Source: Cellulomonas carbonis (lineage in GTDB: Bacteria > Actinomycetota > Actinomycetes > Actinomycetales > Cellulomonadaceae). Taken from it: a stretch of DNA of 64,000 nucleotides. The notes beneath the pieces were generated by a model, which was given only the letters and a program-made list of their open reading frames with translations, was not told the origin of the DNA and made no database searches. Shown piece after piece: positions 26,454 through 34,949 of the stretch (positions are counted from its first letter, which is position 1; each line of letters starts with the position of its first letter). The position numbers and the translations under genes were made by a program. The stretch spans positions 1-64,000 of the forward strand of contig NZ_BMEB01000003.1 of NCBI RefSeq assembly GCF_014636275.1, given 5' to 3'.

Positions 26454-26881
26454 GAGGGCACTCCGGTGCCCGCGCCGGCGCCCGCCGCGGCCTCGACCGT
26501 CGCGTCCGCGTCGGCGCCGATCTCGGGGGACGCGAGCGGCCGGATCTCGGCGGTGCCGGTGCTCAGGATGATCGTGACGAGCCGAGTGAGCCCGTCGAGG
26601 TCGGCGGTCCGGACGACGTAGTAGCCGCCGAGCTGCTCGACGAGCTCGGTGTACGGGCCGTCGGTCACGACGGGCGACCCGTCGTCGGCGGCCCGGACGC
26701 TGCGGGCCGTCCGGCTGTGCCGCAGCTCGGCGCCGCCGATGATCTCGTGGCCGCCCTCGGCGCACCGGCGCGAGAACTCGTCGTGCCGACCGAACTCCTC
26801 CTGCCGCTCCTCGGGCGTCGCGGACTCCCACACGGCCTCGTCGCCGTACAGGAGGACGACGTAGTCCTGCGGTGCGCTCAT
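26450..26881 (-). CDS. DGPF/YCII-family protein 2, first gene of the ECF42 operon
   Basis: A 143-residue YCII-related protein with the DGPF variant VVTDGPYTE and the YYVVRTADLDGLTRLV segment, plus an Ala/Gly-rich tail of about 20 residues. The ATG has a GGGAGGGAG site. It is a paralogue of the next gene, and two different DGPF partners in one operon is a known ECF42 variation. A candidate ECF42-type promoter lies at 26922-26948. Confidence 0.9.
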   Translation of the reverse strand: MSAPQDYVVLLYGDEAVWESATPEERQEEFGRHDEFSRRCAEGGHEIIGGAELRHSRTARSVRAADDGSPVVTDGPYTELVEQLGGYYVVRTADLDGLTRLVTIILSTGTAEIRPLASPEIGADADATVEAAAGAGAGTGVPS

Positions 26882-26921
26882 GTCCAGCTCCCTCCCGGGC
26901 GCCGTGAGCGACGCCCGTCCC

Positions 26922-26948
26922 GACGACACCCCGGTGGCGCCGTCGACA
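26922..26948 (-). promoter_or_regulatory. Candidate ECF42 autoregulatory promoter (TGTCGA-N17-CGTC)
   Basis: On the minus strand TGTCGA (26943-26948) and CGTC (26922-26925) are 17 bases apart, about 40 bases before the first gene of the ECF42 operon. As I recall, TGTCGA and CG(A/T)C are the -35 and -10 elements reported for ECF42. A second TGTCGA at 26974-26979 has no matching -10. Confidence 0.55.
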
Positions 26949-27015
26949 GCATGACGCGCGGACGGTGCCGGGATCGACAGCGCGGACGAGGGAGTTCCGC
27001 GAGATCCGGTGCCGG

Positions 27016-27045
27016 CGTGGGTGGTGCGGGCGTGGGTGGTGCGGG
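27016..27045. repeat. 15-bp tandem duplication
   Basis: CGTGGGTGGTGCGGG occurs twice in direct succession in the gap 26882-27086. Nothing else coding is seen there. Confidence 0.6.
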
Positions 27046-27086
27046 GGCGGGGTGGCCTCGTCGTGGCGGGCGCCGGGCCCGAGCGG

Positions 27087-27611
27087 TCAGGCGGCGGCGG
27101 TCGCTGCGGCCAGCGCGACGACGAACCAGACGCACTTGCCACCGGTCGCGAGGCTCTGCGCACCCCACTGCGCGGCGAGCACGTCGACCAGCTGCATGCC
27201 GCGGCCGCCGGCCTCCTCCGGCGAGGGTTCGCGCACGACGGGCGCCCCGCGGCCGTCGTCGTGCACGGCGACGAGGACGCCGTCGGCGTGCCGCGTGACG
27301 CGGACGACGACGTCTCCGCCCGCGGAGCCGTGCCGGATCGCGTTGGTCACGACCTCGCTCGCGAGGAGCTCGACGACGCACACCTCGTCGGCGGTCGCAC
27401 CGAGCGCGGTGGCCTGGTCCGTGGCCCAGCGACGTGCGCGCGACACCGACCCCGGTGCGCACGCCACGACGAGCTCGCGCGGTGCGTCGGTCGAGCTCGG
27501 CACCGGACGCAGGGCGAGGACCGGCCCGGAGCCGACCTCGGGCAGCGGAGCGGGCGACCCGGCGCGGCCGGCGGCGCGCGTGGCCGCCGCGGTGGCGAGG
27601 CAGGTGCTCAT
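27087..27611 (-). CDS. RsbW/SpoIIE-type ATP-binding regulatory protein
   Basis: A 174-residue protein. The first ~45 residues are a flexible Ala/Pro-rich tail, followed by a GHKL ATPase domain with N-box ELLASEVVTNAIRHG, G1 box HDDGRGAP and G2-like GGRGMQLVD. It is typical of the single-domain anti-sigma factor kinases abundant in Actinobacteria. The ATG has a strong GGAGGT site. No anti-anti-sigma or sigma gene adjoins, so its target is unknown. Confidence 0.85.
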   Translation of the reverse strand: MSTCLATAAATRAAGRAGSPAPLPEVGSGPVLALRPVPSSTDAPRELVVACAPGSVSRARRWATDQATALGATADEVCVVELLASEVVTNAIRHGSAGGDVVVRVTRHADGVLVAVHDDGRGAPVVREPSPEEAGGRGMQLVDVLAAQWGAQSLATGGKCVWFVVALAAATAAA

Positions 27612-27907
27612 CGGGACCTCCAGGAGGCTCGTTGTCGAGCTCGACACCGGATGAGAGCGCTCACCCCGGCCCCTATGACGCGGTTCTCGCGCGGTCGTGC
27701 GACGACGGTCGCCCGGGACGTGCCGACCGCCACCGGACGCGGACCCGCGGAGCGCCCGCGTGCTCCCGGGGTGCGGGTCGCGGGAGTCGGGCGCACGGTG
27801 GAGGAGCGGGCCCGGTCGGCGACGACCGTCGTCGCCGCGGTGGGCCGGAAGGCTCCCGGGCACGAACCGGTGCCCGTCCAGCTCATCCCCGACCCCTGGA
27901 GGACCTC

Positions 27908-28462
27908 ATGCACTCGACCAACACGCTCCTGCGCTCGCTGCACGACCTCGGTGCCGCCGCCTGGTTCGGCGGGAACCTCATGGGCGCGATCGGGCTCAAC
28001 GGCGCGTCGGAGTCGGTGAGCGACCCGAGCGACCGCCTGCGGACGGCATCCGTCGGCTGGGCGAAGTGGGCGCCCGTCAACATGGCGGCGATCGGTGCCC
28101 ACCTCGTCGGCGGTGCCGGCCTGCTGCTCGCGAACAAGGGCCGGCTGGCGGGCCAGGAGGGTGTCGCGAGCAGCACGGTCGCGAAGGCCGCGCTGACCGT
28201 CGCCGCGCTCGGCACGACCGCCTACAACGGTGTGCTCGGTGCCAAGATCGCGCAGGCAGGCCGGGCGCCCGCGGACAGCGCGGTGACGCCGTCGCCGGGT
28301 ACGCCCGACGACGTCGCGGCCGCGCAGCGTCAGCAGAAGGTCCTGCAGTGGATCACGCCCGCGCTCGTCGGCGCCGTCGTGGTGCTGGGCGCGCAGCAGG
28401 GCGAGCTCCAGCGGCCCGAGCAGGTCAAGAAGGGCATCCTCGGCCGGTTCCTGCCGAGCTGA
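27908..28462 (+). CDS. Conserved hypothetical membrane protein
   Basis: A 184-residue protein with three or four hydrophobic helices (for example DLGAAAWFGGNLMGAIGL, MAAIGAHLVGGAGLLLA, ITPALVGAVVVLGA). It has small residues throughout and a basic C-terminus (QVKKGILGRFLPS). I know the general type from Actinobacteria but no family name or function. The ATG has a GGAGG site; a hairpin terminator follows. Confidence 0.65.
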   Translation: MHSTNTLLRSLHDLGAAAWFGGNLMGAIGLNGASESVSDPSDRLRTASVGWAKWAPVNMAAIGAHLVGGAGLLLANKGRLAGQEGVASSTVAKAALTVAALGTTAYNGVLGAKIAQAGRAPADSAVTPSPGTPDDVAAAQRQQKVLQWITPALVGAVVVLGAQQGELQRPEQVKKGILGRFLPS

Positions 28463-28484
28463 TCGCCGCAGGCCCGGGGCGGGA

Positions 28485-28505
28485 CGCACCGGGCCCACCG
28501 GTGCG
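28485..28505 (+). terminator. Hairpin after the membrane-protein gene
   Basis: CGCACCGG and CCGGTGCG form a perfect 8-bp stem around a GCCCA loop, 22 bases after the stop, and GC-rich outer arms may extend it. No U tract. Confidence 0.6.
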
Positions 28506-28519
28506 GGCCGGGCCGGTCG

Positions 28520-28549
28520 TTGACGCCAAGATCGCCGCGTCACTACGGT
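28520..28549 (+). promoter_or_regulatory. Sigma-70-type promoter for the QueC-like operon (TTGACG-N18-TACGGT)
   Basis: A good -35 (TTGACG, 28520-28525) and a TANNNT -10 (TACGGT, 28544-28549) are 18 bases apart. The predicted leader before the ATG at 28649 is about 90 bases. I see no preQ1-riboswitch signature in it. Confidence 0.6.
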
Positions 28550-28648
28550 CGAGGTCCCGGCAGGGGCGGTCGCCGGTGGACGCGCGGGGGGCGTGTCCCG
28601 GCCGTCCCCGCGGCGGACGTCGTCCGCGGTCAGGGCGCAGGGGTGGCC

Positions 28649-29308
28649 ATGGAGACGGCAGTGCTCCTGTCCGGAGGGCCGGACTCCGCTGTCCTCGTGC
28701 ACGACCTCGTGCGCCGCGGCGACGACGTCGTCGCGATCCACCTCGAGCTGGGTGTCGCCGAGTCCCCGGCCGCGTTGCGGTGCGCCACGGCCGTGAGCGC
28801 CGCGCTCGGGATCGAGCTGGTCCGGCTGGACCTCACTCCGGGCGGCGCGCGCGAGGTGCGGGCGGGACTGGTCCCGGGTCGCGCCGGTCGTGCCGCAGAG
28901 CCCGCGTTCGGCGGGGCGCTCAGCGTCGCCGCGACGACCGCGGCGACGCTCGGTGCCCACGTGCTGGCGTGCGGCGTGCACCACGGCGAGGCCGTCTTCC
29001 GCGGCAACCAGCGGCACGCCTTCGACGCGCTCGCGGCGTCGGTGTCGATCGACGTCGGACGGCACCTCGTCATCACGACGCCGTACCTCGGGATGACGAA
29101 GGCCGAGGTGCTGCTGCGCGGCGTCGCTCTCGGTGTCGACGTCGCCTCGACGTGGAGCTGCACCGAGGGCTCGACCGTGCACTGCGGGCGCTGCCCGGCG
29201 TGCGCCACTCGTCGCGCGGCGTTCGGTGACGCCGGCCTCGTCGACACGACGCCGTATGCGCGGGCGGCGGCCGCAGGCGGTGCCCGGTCCGACGCGCACG
29301 CCCGATGA
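28649..29308 (+). CDS. QueC-like (7-cyano-7-deazaguanine synthase family) ATP-pyrophosphatase
   Basis: A 219-residue N-type ATP pyrophosphatase. The PP-loop SGGPDSAVL starts at residue 8. A zinc site of four cysteines (C171, C179, C182, C185; CTEGSTVHCGRCPAC) and the QueC-type TPYLGMTKAEV are all intact. True QueC makes preQ0 from CDG and ammonia. There are no queD, queE, queF or tgt genes nearby, and the only partner is a coupled P-loop kinase. So it may be a genuine QueC, or one of the QueC relatives recruited for other nucleotide or defence chemistry. Confidence 0.85.
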   Translation: METAVLLSGGPDSAVLVHDLVRRGDDVVAIHLELGVAESPAALRCATAVSAALGIELVRLDLTPGGAREVRAGLVPGRAGRAAEPAFGGALSVAATTAATLGAHVLACGVHHGEAVFRGNQRHAFDALAASVSIDVGRHLVITTPYLGMTKAEVLLRGVALGVDVASTWSCTEGSTVHCGRCPACATRRAAFGDAGLVDTTPYARAAAAGGARSDAHAR

Positions 29309-29811
29309 CGAGCGAGGTCACCCGTCTCGCGCGGCGGCGGCCCGCACCGCGCGTCGTGCTGATGTGCGGACCGGCGGGAGCCGGCAAGTCGACCGTCGCG
29401 CGCCGCCTGGAGGGGGAGGGCTGGCACCGGCTCTCGTTCGACGACGTGGCGTGGTCGCGTGGGCTGCGGTCCCACCCGCTGGCGGACGCCGATGCGGAGG
29501 CCGTCCGGGCCGCCGTCCGTGCCGAGCTCCTCGACCTGGTGGGGCAGGGTCGCGACGTCGTCGTCGACTCGGCGTCCTGGTCGCGCGCGTCGCGTGACGA
29601 GTACCGCGCGCTCCTCGCGACGGAGGGCGTCGTCCCGCTGACCTGCTACGTCGAGACACCGCGGGAGGTCGCGCTGTCCCGCGTCGCGGCCCGCCGGGGG
29701 AGCGGGCCGCACGACCTCGAGCTCCCGCCGGGTGTCGCCGCCGCGTACGTCGACGGCTTCGAGGTGCCCACGGCCGAGGAGGGACCGCTCGTCGTCGTGC
29801 CGGGCGGGTAG
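29305..29811 (+). CDS. Small P-loop kinase (zeta-toxin/AAA_33-like), coupled to the QueC-like gene
   Basis: A 168-residue P-loop NTPase with Walker A GPAGAGKST at residues 22-30, a YxxD-like second acidic motif (LSFDDVAWSRG), and a later Arg-rich lid region (SRVAARRGSG). This matches small-molecule or nucleotide kinases of the AAA_33/zeta-toxin type. The ATG overlaps the QueC-like stop by four bases, so the proteins are co-made and probably act in one pathway. The substrate is unknown. Confidence 0.8.
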   Translation: MTSEVTRLARRRPAPRVVLMCGPAGAGKSTVARRLEGEGWHRLSFDDVAWSRGLRSHPLADADAEAVRAAVRAELLDLVGQGRDVVVDSASWSRASRDEYRALLATEGVVPLTCYVETPREVALSRVAARRGSGPHDLELPPGVAAAYVDGFEVPTAEEGPLVVVPGG

Positions 29812-29826
29812 CGCGCCGAGGCGGGC

Positions 29827-31011
29827 TCATCCCGGGAGCGTCGTGTCCGCCTCCGTGCCGAAGGCGCGACGCACGAGAGGGCCGCTTCCCGGCAGGCCGG
29901 CCAGTGCGAGGAACCCCTGGCGGGCGCGGATGCCCCAGCGCGACGAGGGCACGAGCCAGCGCGCGGTCCGGCGGCCGGACGCCTGCCGCTCCTCGGCGAA
30001 CGGCCGGACCGTCCGCTCGTAGCGTCGCAGTGCCGTCGCGAGGTCGTCGGGCCGGCGACGCACCTGGCCGACGAGCGCCCACGCGCCGGCCATCGCCATC
30101 GAGGCACCCTGCCCGGCCATCAGCGACGGCGCGCACGCCGCGTCACCGACGAGCACCGTCCGACCACGGACCCAGTGCTCGACCTCCGTCTGCGCGACGT
30201 CGTCGTAGTAGAGGTCGGTCTCGGCCGTCAGGTGGGAGAGCACCCGGCCGACCCCCGACCCGAGCCCGCGGTAGTGCGAACGGACGGCGGCCCTCGGGTC
30301 GTCGGGGAGCGGCCCGGACGTGCGGTGGACGAGCCAGGCGGCGAGCAGGCCGTCACGCATGGGGTACACCGCCACCTGCCGGTCGGGGTCGGCGACGAGG
30401 ACCATGCGCGCGCCGACGCGTCGCCGGAGCCCGTCGTCGTCGAGCACGAACGCGGCCGTCTGGTAGCCGAGCGAGCGCAGCGCCCTGGCGCCGGGGGCGA
30501 CGACGAGCTCGCGGACCCGCGAGTGCAGCCCGTCGGCGCCGACGAGGAGGTCCGCGGTGCGCGTCGTGCCGTCGGACAGGTGGACGTCGAGGTGGTCCGT
30601 GCCCTCGCTCACGCCGTCGACCGTCGTCGCCCACCGCGTCTCGGCGCGGTCGCGCGCGGCCTCCAGCAGGACGTCGGCGAGGTCGCCGCGCGGCAGCGAC
30701 AGGAGCCTGCCGTCGACGGCGCGTCGGAACGCCCCGTAGTCCGCCGACCCGCGGCGACGACCCGCCGGGTCGAGGTACTGCACCTCGGCGATCGACGCCG
30801 CGCGCTCGCGGAGCGCGGGCACCAGTCCCATGCGGTCCGCCACCGCGAAGCCCGGACCGAAGAAGTCGATCATGTAGCCCGCGCTCCGCGGCCGCGGTGC
30901 GCGCTCGACGACGACGACGTCCCACCCGGCACGCTCCAACCACCACGCCGTCGTCAGTCCCGCGATGCCGGCCCCGCAGACGACCGCGCGCCGACGCCCG
31001 ACCGCCGTCAT
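29827..31011 (-). CDS. FAD-dependent monooxygenase
   Basis: A 394-residue flavoprotein of the PHBH/UbiH-like group. It has the N-terminal dinucleotide-binding GAGIAGLTTAWWLERAG, an internal DG motif (LLVGADGLHSRVREL), and the GD motif VLVGDAACAPSLMAGQG. It would hydroxylate an aromatic or polyketide-like molecule with NAD(P)H. The ATG overlaps the stop of the ABC permease (ATGA), which places it third in a drug-resistance-type operon. That suggests modification of the compound the transporter exports. Confidence 0.9.
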   Translation of the reverse strand: MTAVGRRRAVVCGAGIAGLTTAWWLERAGWDVVVVERAPRPRSAGYMIDFFGPGFAVADRMGLVPALRERAASIAEVQYLDPAGRRRGSADYGAFRRAVDGRLLSLPRGDLADVLLEAARDRAETRWATTVDGVSEGTDHLDVHLSDGTTRTADLLVGADGLHSRVRELVVAPGARALRSLGYQTAAFVLDDDGLRRRVGARMVLVADPDRQVAVYPMRDGLLAAWLVHRTSGPLPDDPRAAVRSHYRGLGSGVGRVLSHLTAETDLYYDDVAQTEVEHWVRGRTVLVGDAACAPSLMAGQGASMAMAGAWALVGQVRRRPDDLATALRRYERTVRPFAEERQASGRRTARWLVPSSRWGIRARQGFLALAGLPGSGPLVRRAFGTEADTTLPG

Positions 31012-31829
31012 CGCGCCGCGGCGCGCTGGTACTGACGGACGGTCAGCGGGACGAACACCGCGAGCAGCACCACGCCCCACAGCAGCGTGTAGAGCACGGG
31101 GTTCTGCAGGGGCCACGCGGTCGGCTCGGGTGTGCCCGGGAGGATGTTGCCGAAGAGCTCGCGCGCTGCCTGGGTCACGGTCGAGATCGGGTTCCACTCC
31201 GCGAAGCTGCGCAGCGGCCCGGGCAGGTTCTCCGACGGGACGAACGTGTTCGCGATGAACGTCAGCGGGAAGATGACGATGAACGACGCGTTGTTGAAGA
31301 CCTCGGGCGTCCGCACCAGCAGGCCGACGTAGGCCATGAGCCAGCTGATGCAGTAGGCGAAGAACAGCAGCAGGACGTACCCGAGGGCCGCCTCGCCCAC
31401 CGAGGTCGTGATGCGCCACCCGACGGCGAGCCCGGTGAGGGACATGATCACCACGGTGAGCACGTTGTTCACGACGTCCGCGGTCGTCCGCCCGACCAGG
31501 ACGGCCGAGGGCGCCATGGGCAGCGAGCGGAAGCGGTCGACGATCCCGCTCTTGACGTCCTGCGCCATGCCGGTGCCGGTGATGGTCGCGCCGAAGACGA
31601 CCGTCTGCGCGAAGATCCCGGCGATGAGGAACTCGCGGTAGAGCGCCGGGTCGATCTGCTCCGCGCCGGGCAGCGAGATCGACCCGCCGAACACGAACGC
31701 GAAGAGCAGCACGAACATGATCGGCGCGATCGTGGACCCGACCAGCAGGTCCGGGACGCGCTTGACCTTGATGAGGTTGCGCCGGGTCACGGTCCACCCG
31801 TCACCCAGGGCCTGGGCGAGACCGCTCAT
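31008..31829 (-). CDS. ABC-2 type permease (DrrB-like)
   Basis: A 273-residue integral membrane protein with six helices. The ABC-2 signature region includes PLTFIANTFVPSENLPG and RSFAEWNPIS, typical of daunorubicin-resistance DrrB permeases. It overlaps both the ATPase gene (ATGA) and the monooxygenase gene (ATGA). With the ATPase it should form an exporter for a hydrophobic drug or natural product. Confidence 0.9.
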   Translation of the reverse strand: MSGLAQALGDGWTVTRRNLIKVKRVPDLLVGSTIAPIMFVLLFAFVFGGSISLPGAEQIDPALYREFLIAGIFAQTVVFGATITGTGMAQDVKSGIVDRFRSLPMAPSAVLVGRTTADVVNNVLTVVIMSLTGLAVGWRITTSVGEAALGYVLLLFFAYCISWLMAYVGLLVRTPEVFNNASFIVIFPLTFIANTFVPSENLPGPLRSFAEWNPISTVTQAARELFGNILPGTPEPTAWPLQNPVLYTLLWGVVLLAVFVPLTVRQYQRAAAR

Positions 31830-32809
31830 GCGTCCGTCCCCTCCGTCGTGCGCGCCTCGGCCTCGTGGCCGGTGAGCGCCAGGAACACGTCGTCGAGCGT
31901 GGGTCGCCGCACGCCCGCGTCCTGGACCTCGATCCCGGCCTCGTCCAGCGCACGGAGCGCGGCCACGAGCGCGGCGGCGCCACCGGTGACCGGTGCCGTG
32001 ACGGTCCGCGTGTGCTCCTCGGTGAGGAGCTCGCCGACGGCGACCGGCGCGAGCGCCTCGACGGTGCGCGGCAGGTCCTGCGGCCGGGCGACCGTGACCT
32101 CCACGCGCTCGCCGCCGACACGTCCCTTGAGCTCGTCGGCCGTCCCCTCGGCGATCACGCGCCCGTGGTCGATCACCGCGATCCGGTCCGCGAGCCGGTC
32201 CGCCTCCTCGAGGTACTGCGTCGTCAGCAGGAGGGTCGTGCCGCCCGCGACGAACTCCTGGATCACGGTCCACATCCCCAGGCGGCTGCGCGGGTCGAGC
32301 CCCGTCGTCGGCTCGTCGAGGAACAGCACGGGCGGCTGCGCCACGAGCGCCCCGGCGAGGTCGAGCCGGCGCCGCATGCCGCCCGAGTACTGGCCCACCG
32401 GCCGCTTGGCGGCGTCGACCAGGTCGAACCGCTCGAGCAGCTCCCAGGCGCGCTCGCGCGAGCGCGCCCGACCCAGGTGGTACAGCCGCCCCACCATGTC
32501 GAGGTTCTCGAACCCGGTCAGGTTCTCGTCGACCGCGGCGTACTGGCCGGAGACGCCGATCCGCTTGCGCAGCTCGGCCGCGTCGCGGACCACGTCGAGC
32601 CCGCTGACCGTCGCCGAGCCCGCCGTCGGCTGCAGGAGCGTGGTGAGGACGCGGACCGCGGTCGTCTTCCCCGCGCCGTTGGGGCCGAGGAGGCCGAAGA
32701 CCGTGCCCTCCTCGACCGTGAGGTCGATCCCGTCGAGCGCGCGGACGTGCCCGTAGGTCTTCACGAGCCCGCGTGCGGAGACGATGTCCACCGCGTCAGT
32801 GTGATCCAC
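31826..32809 (-). CDS. ABC transporter ATP-binding protein (DrrA-like)
   Basis: A 327-residue ATPase. Walker A GPNGAGKTT near residue 43, signature QYSGGMRRRLD and Walker B VLFLDEPTTGLDP are intact, and the C-terminal ~90 residues are the extension found in DrrA-type drug exporters. GTG 32809 has a GGTGG ribosome site; a GTG further up would add 13 residues. It begins the three-gene ATPase-permease-monooxygenase operon. Confidence 0.93.
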   Translation of the reverse strand: MDHTDAVDIVSARGLVKTYGHVRALDGIDLTVEEGTVFGLLGPNGAGKTTAVRVLTTLLQPTAGSATVSGLDVVRDAAELRKRIGVSGQYAAVDENLTGFENLDMVGRLYHLGRARSRERAWELLERFDLVDAAKRPVGQYSGGMRRRLDLAGALVAQPPVLFLDEPTTGLDPRSRLGMWTVIQEFVAGGTTLLLTTQYLEEADRLADRIAVIDHGRVIAEGTADELKGRVGGERVEVTVARPQDLPRTVEALAPVAVGELLTEEHTRTVTAPVTGGAAALVAALRALDEAGIEVQDAGVRRPTLDDVFLALTGHEAEARTTEGTDA

Positions 32810-32860
32810 GCCACCGACATGCGGGAGGGGGCCCGGCTCGCGCGGCACCGCCCGCCTCGG

Positions 32861-33838
32861 TCAGCGGGCGTCGGCGAGCAGCGCGAACCCCGCCCGGTCC
32901 ACGCTCGACGAGGTCGCCGAGACGACGATCGCGCCCGTGCCGGCGGCGCGGTCCAGGCCGAGCCACGAGCGGAACCCGCCCGTGCCGCCGTTGTGCCACG
33001 TGACGGTGCGCCCGCGGACGTCGAGCGTGACCCACGCCGCGCCGACCCTCGCCGCGCCGGCGAGCGGGGCCACCGGGTCCAGCGCGCGGAGGCCCGGGGC
33101 GGTCCCGTCGAGCAGTGCGCGCGTCAGGCCGACCACGGCGTCGAGCGACGCGCGGATCCCGCCCGCAGGGCCGAGGGCCTCGCCCGTCCACGCCTGCTGC
33201 ACCTTGCCGCGTCGGTCCCGGCCGAGCAGCGCCTCGGGCCGGAGCTCGTCCGGCGTCGCGGGCACGTAGAAGGGCTCGAGCCCCAACGGCTCCGCGACGC
33301 GGGCGCGGACGAGGTCGGCGTAGGTGGTCCCGGCCGCGCTCGCGACCGCGTGCCCGAGCAGCTCGAACCCGAAGTTCGAGTAGCGCGACCGCTCCGGTCC
33401 GGGCGTCACGCGACGGGCCTGGTCGAGCAGCTCGGCGAGCGTCTCGCCGTACGGGTTGGTGCCGTGCCGCCACAGCGCGAGCGTCCGGCGCAGGACCTGC
33501 GTGCCGGGGGCGAGGCGGGGCAGGCCCGATCGGTGCGTCGCGAGGTCGGCGAGCCGCACGCCCGCGACCGGCGCGCCCCCCAGGTCGAGGTGGTCGCCGA
33601 GGGTCGACGTCGCGGTGACCTCACCACGGTCGAGCGCGTCGGCGTACAGCAGGCCCGTGACGCCCTTGGAGACCGAGCCGATCTCGAGGTCCGCCTCGGG
33701 CGGCACCCCGAGCAGCGCGGTCCGGACGCCGCCCGGCGTGACGACGGCGGCCGCCACCTCCCGGTGTCGGCGGCCGAGCAGGGTGCGCACGCGGGTTGCG
33801 AGGTCGCCGTCGGTGCCACGCGTGGGCTCGGTCGTCAT
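32861..33838 (-). CDS. Serine hydrolase (class C beta-lactamase / DD-peptidase fold)
   Basis: A 325-residue beta-lactamase-related enzyme with S55-V-S-K58, the Y153-S-N155 triad of class C enzymes, and a C-terminal HNGGTGGF corresponding to KTG. No signal peptide is present, so it is probably cytoplasmic and more likely an esterase or peptidase than a lactamase. ATG 33838 overlaps the upstream EamA transporter's stop by four bases. Confidence 0.87.
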   Translation of the reverse strand: MTTEPTRGTDGDLATRVRTLLGRRHREVAAAVVTPGGVRTALLGVPPEADLEIGSVSKGVTGLLYADALDRGEVTATSTLGDHLDLGGAPVAGVRLADLATHRSGLPRLAPGTQVLRRTLALWRHGTNPYGETLAELLDQARRVTPGPERSRYSNFGFELLGHAVASAAGTTYADLVRARVAEPLGLEPFYVPATPDELRPEALLGRDRRGKVQQAWTGEALGPAGGIRASLDAVVGLTRALLDGTAPGLRALDPVAPLAGAARVGAAWVTLDVRGRTVTWHNGGTGGFRSWLGLDRAAGTGAIVVSATSSSVDRAGFALLADAR

Positions 33839-34830
33839 GGCGCCATCCTGGCCGGACGCCCCCGCCCGGGTCGACGGCGTGCCCGCCGGGGCGACGCGTC
33901 CTCGGTGCGCAGCGCGGCGACGGCGGCGAGGACGAGTGCCCCGCCCACCAGCGCCGGCCACGCGAGCCGCTCACCGAGGACCGCCGCGGCCAGCGTGGCC
34001 GCGGTGAGCGGCTCCACGAGCGTCGCGACCGTCGCCGCCGAGCCCGTCGTCGTCCGCAGGCCCGCGTACAGGAGGCCGTAGGACAGCGCCATCGTGGCGA
34101 CCCCGAGGTAGACCAGCAGCCCGAGCGACGTCGGGTCCGTCGCGAGCACGGGCTCCCCGAGCGCACCCGCGACCACCAGGAACGGCGCGAGGGCAAGCGC
34201 GCCGACGACGGTCGCGCCCGTCGTGAGGGCGACGGGGTCGACGCGCTGCGCGAGCCGGTGGCCGAGGACCGTCGTGGCCGCGTAGGTCGCGCCGGACGCG
34301 ACAGCGAGGGCGACACCGAGCGCCGGACGGTCAACCGGCGCCGTCGTCCCGTGGGGTGCGGCCGCGGTGACGAGCACGAGCCCGGCGAGCGCCGCCGCGA
34401 GGACGCCGACCTGCCGCCACGTGGGCCGGGTCCGCCGCGCGAGGTGCTCCCACGCCGCGGCGAGCACGGGTGCGACGCCCAGCGAGACGACCGTCGCGAC
34501 GCTCACGCCCACGAGCAGCACCGACACGAAGTACAGGCCCTGGTAGAGCGCCGTCCCGCAGCCCAGGGCGACCGTGAGGCCCAGGTGCTCGCGCACCGTG
34601 CGTCGCGCTGCGCCGAGCCGCCCCGTGACCGCGGCGAACGCGACGAGCGCGACGGCGGCGAGCGCCATGCGCCACGCGCTCGTCGTCATCGCCCCGAGGC
34701 CGGTCCGCTCGTGCAGGAGGGTGACCACGAGGCCCCCGGTCCCCCACAGCACGCCGGCCGCGGACACCTGGAGCAGGCCGACACGGCTGCCGGCGTTCCC
34801 GTGGCGCGCGGGGGAGCGGCTCGCCGTCAC
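33835..34830 (-). CDS. EamA/DMT-superfamily exporter
   Basis: A 331-residue membrane protein with ten helices in two EamA repeats. The second repeat contains VATLVEPLTAATLAAAVLGE, and the first has SLGVAPVLAAAWEHL in the equivalent place. Start GTG 34830. It is coupled to a serine hydrolase, so a hydrolysed and exported metabolite is possible, but the substrate is unknown. Confidence 0.87.
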   Translation of the reverse strand: MTASRSPARHGNAGSRVGLLQVSAAGVLWGTGGLVVTLLHERTGLGAMTTSAWRMALAAVALVAFAAVTGRLGAARRTVREHLGLTVALGCGTALYQGLYFVSVLLVGVSVATVVSLGVAPVLAAAWEHLARRTRPTWRQVGVLAAALAGLVLVTAAAPHGTTAPVDRPALGVALAVASGATYAATTVLGHRLAQRVDPVALTTGATVVGALALAPFLVVAGALGEPVLATDPTSLGLLVYLGVATMALSYGLLYAGLRTTTGSAATVATLVEPLTAATLAAAVLGERLAWPALVGGALVLAAVAALRTEDASPRRARRRPGRGRPARMAP

Positions 34831-34949
34831 CGGTGCAACGTAGCGACCCCGCGGCCCGGTGCTCGCCGAGGACCAGGCGCTGGTCGTGTCGGGGGTGGGC
34901 GCTAGCGTCGGTGGGGCGATCGGGGCACGGGAGCGTCGAGGGGGAAGAC

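Noticed and set aside
26974..26979. Second complete ECF42 promoter
   Set aside because: TGTCGA is present, but the only CGTC downstream is nine bases away, too close for a -10.
28556..28648. preQ1 riboswitch in the leader of the QueC-like gene
   Set aside because: The leader is long enough, but neither the A-rich tail nor the conserved preQ1 aptamer bases are present.
28649..29811. Complete Qat or type IV CBASS defence system
   Set aside because: Only a QueC-like protein and a kinase are present; the Qat ATPase, QatB and TatD parts, or a CD-NTase, are missing.
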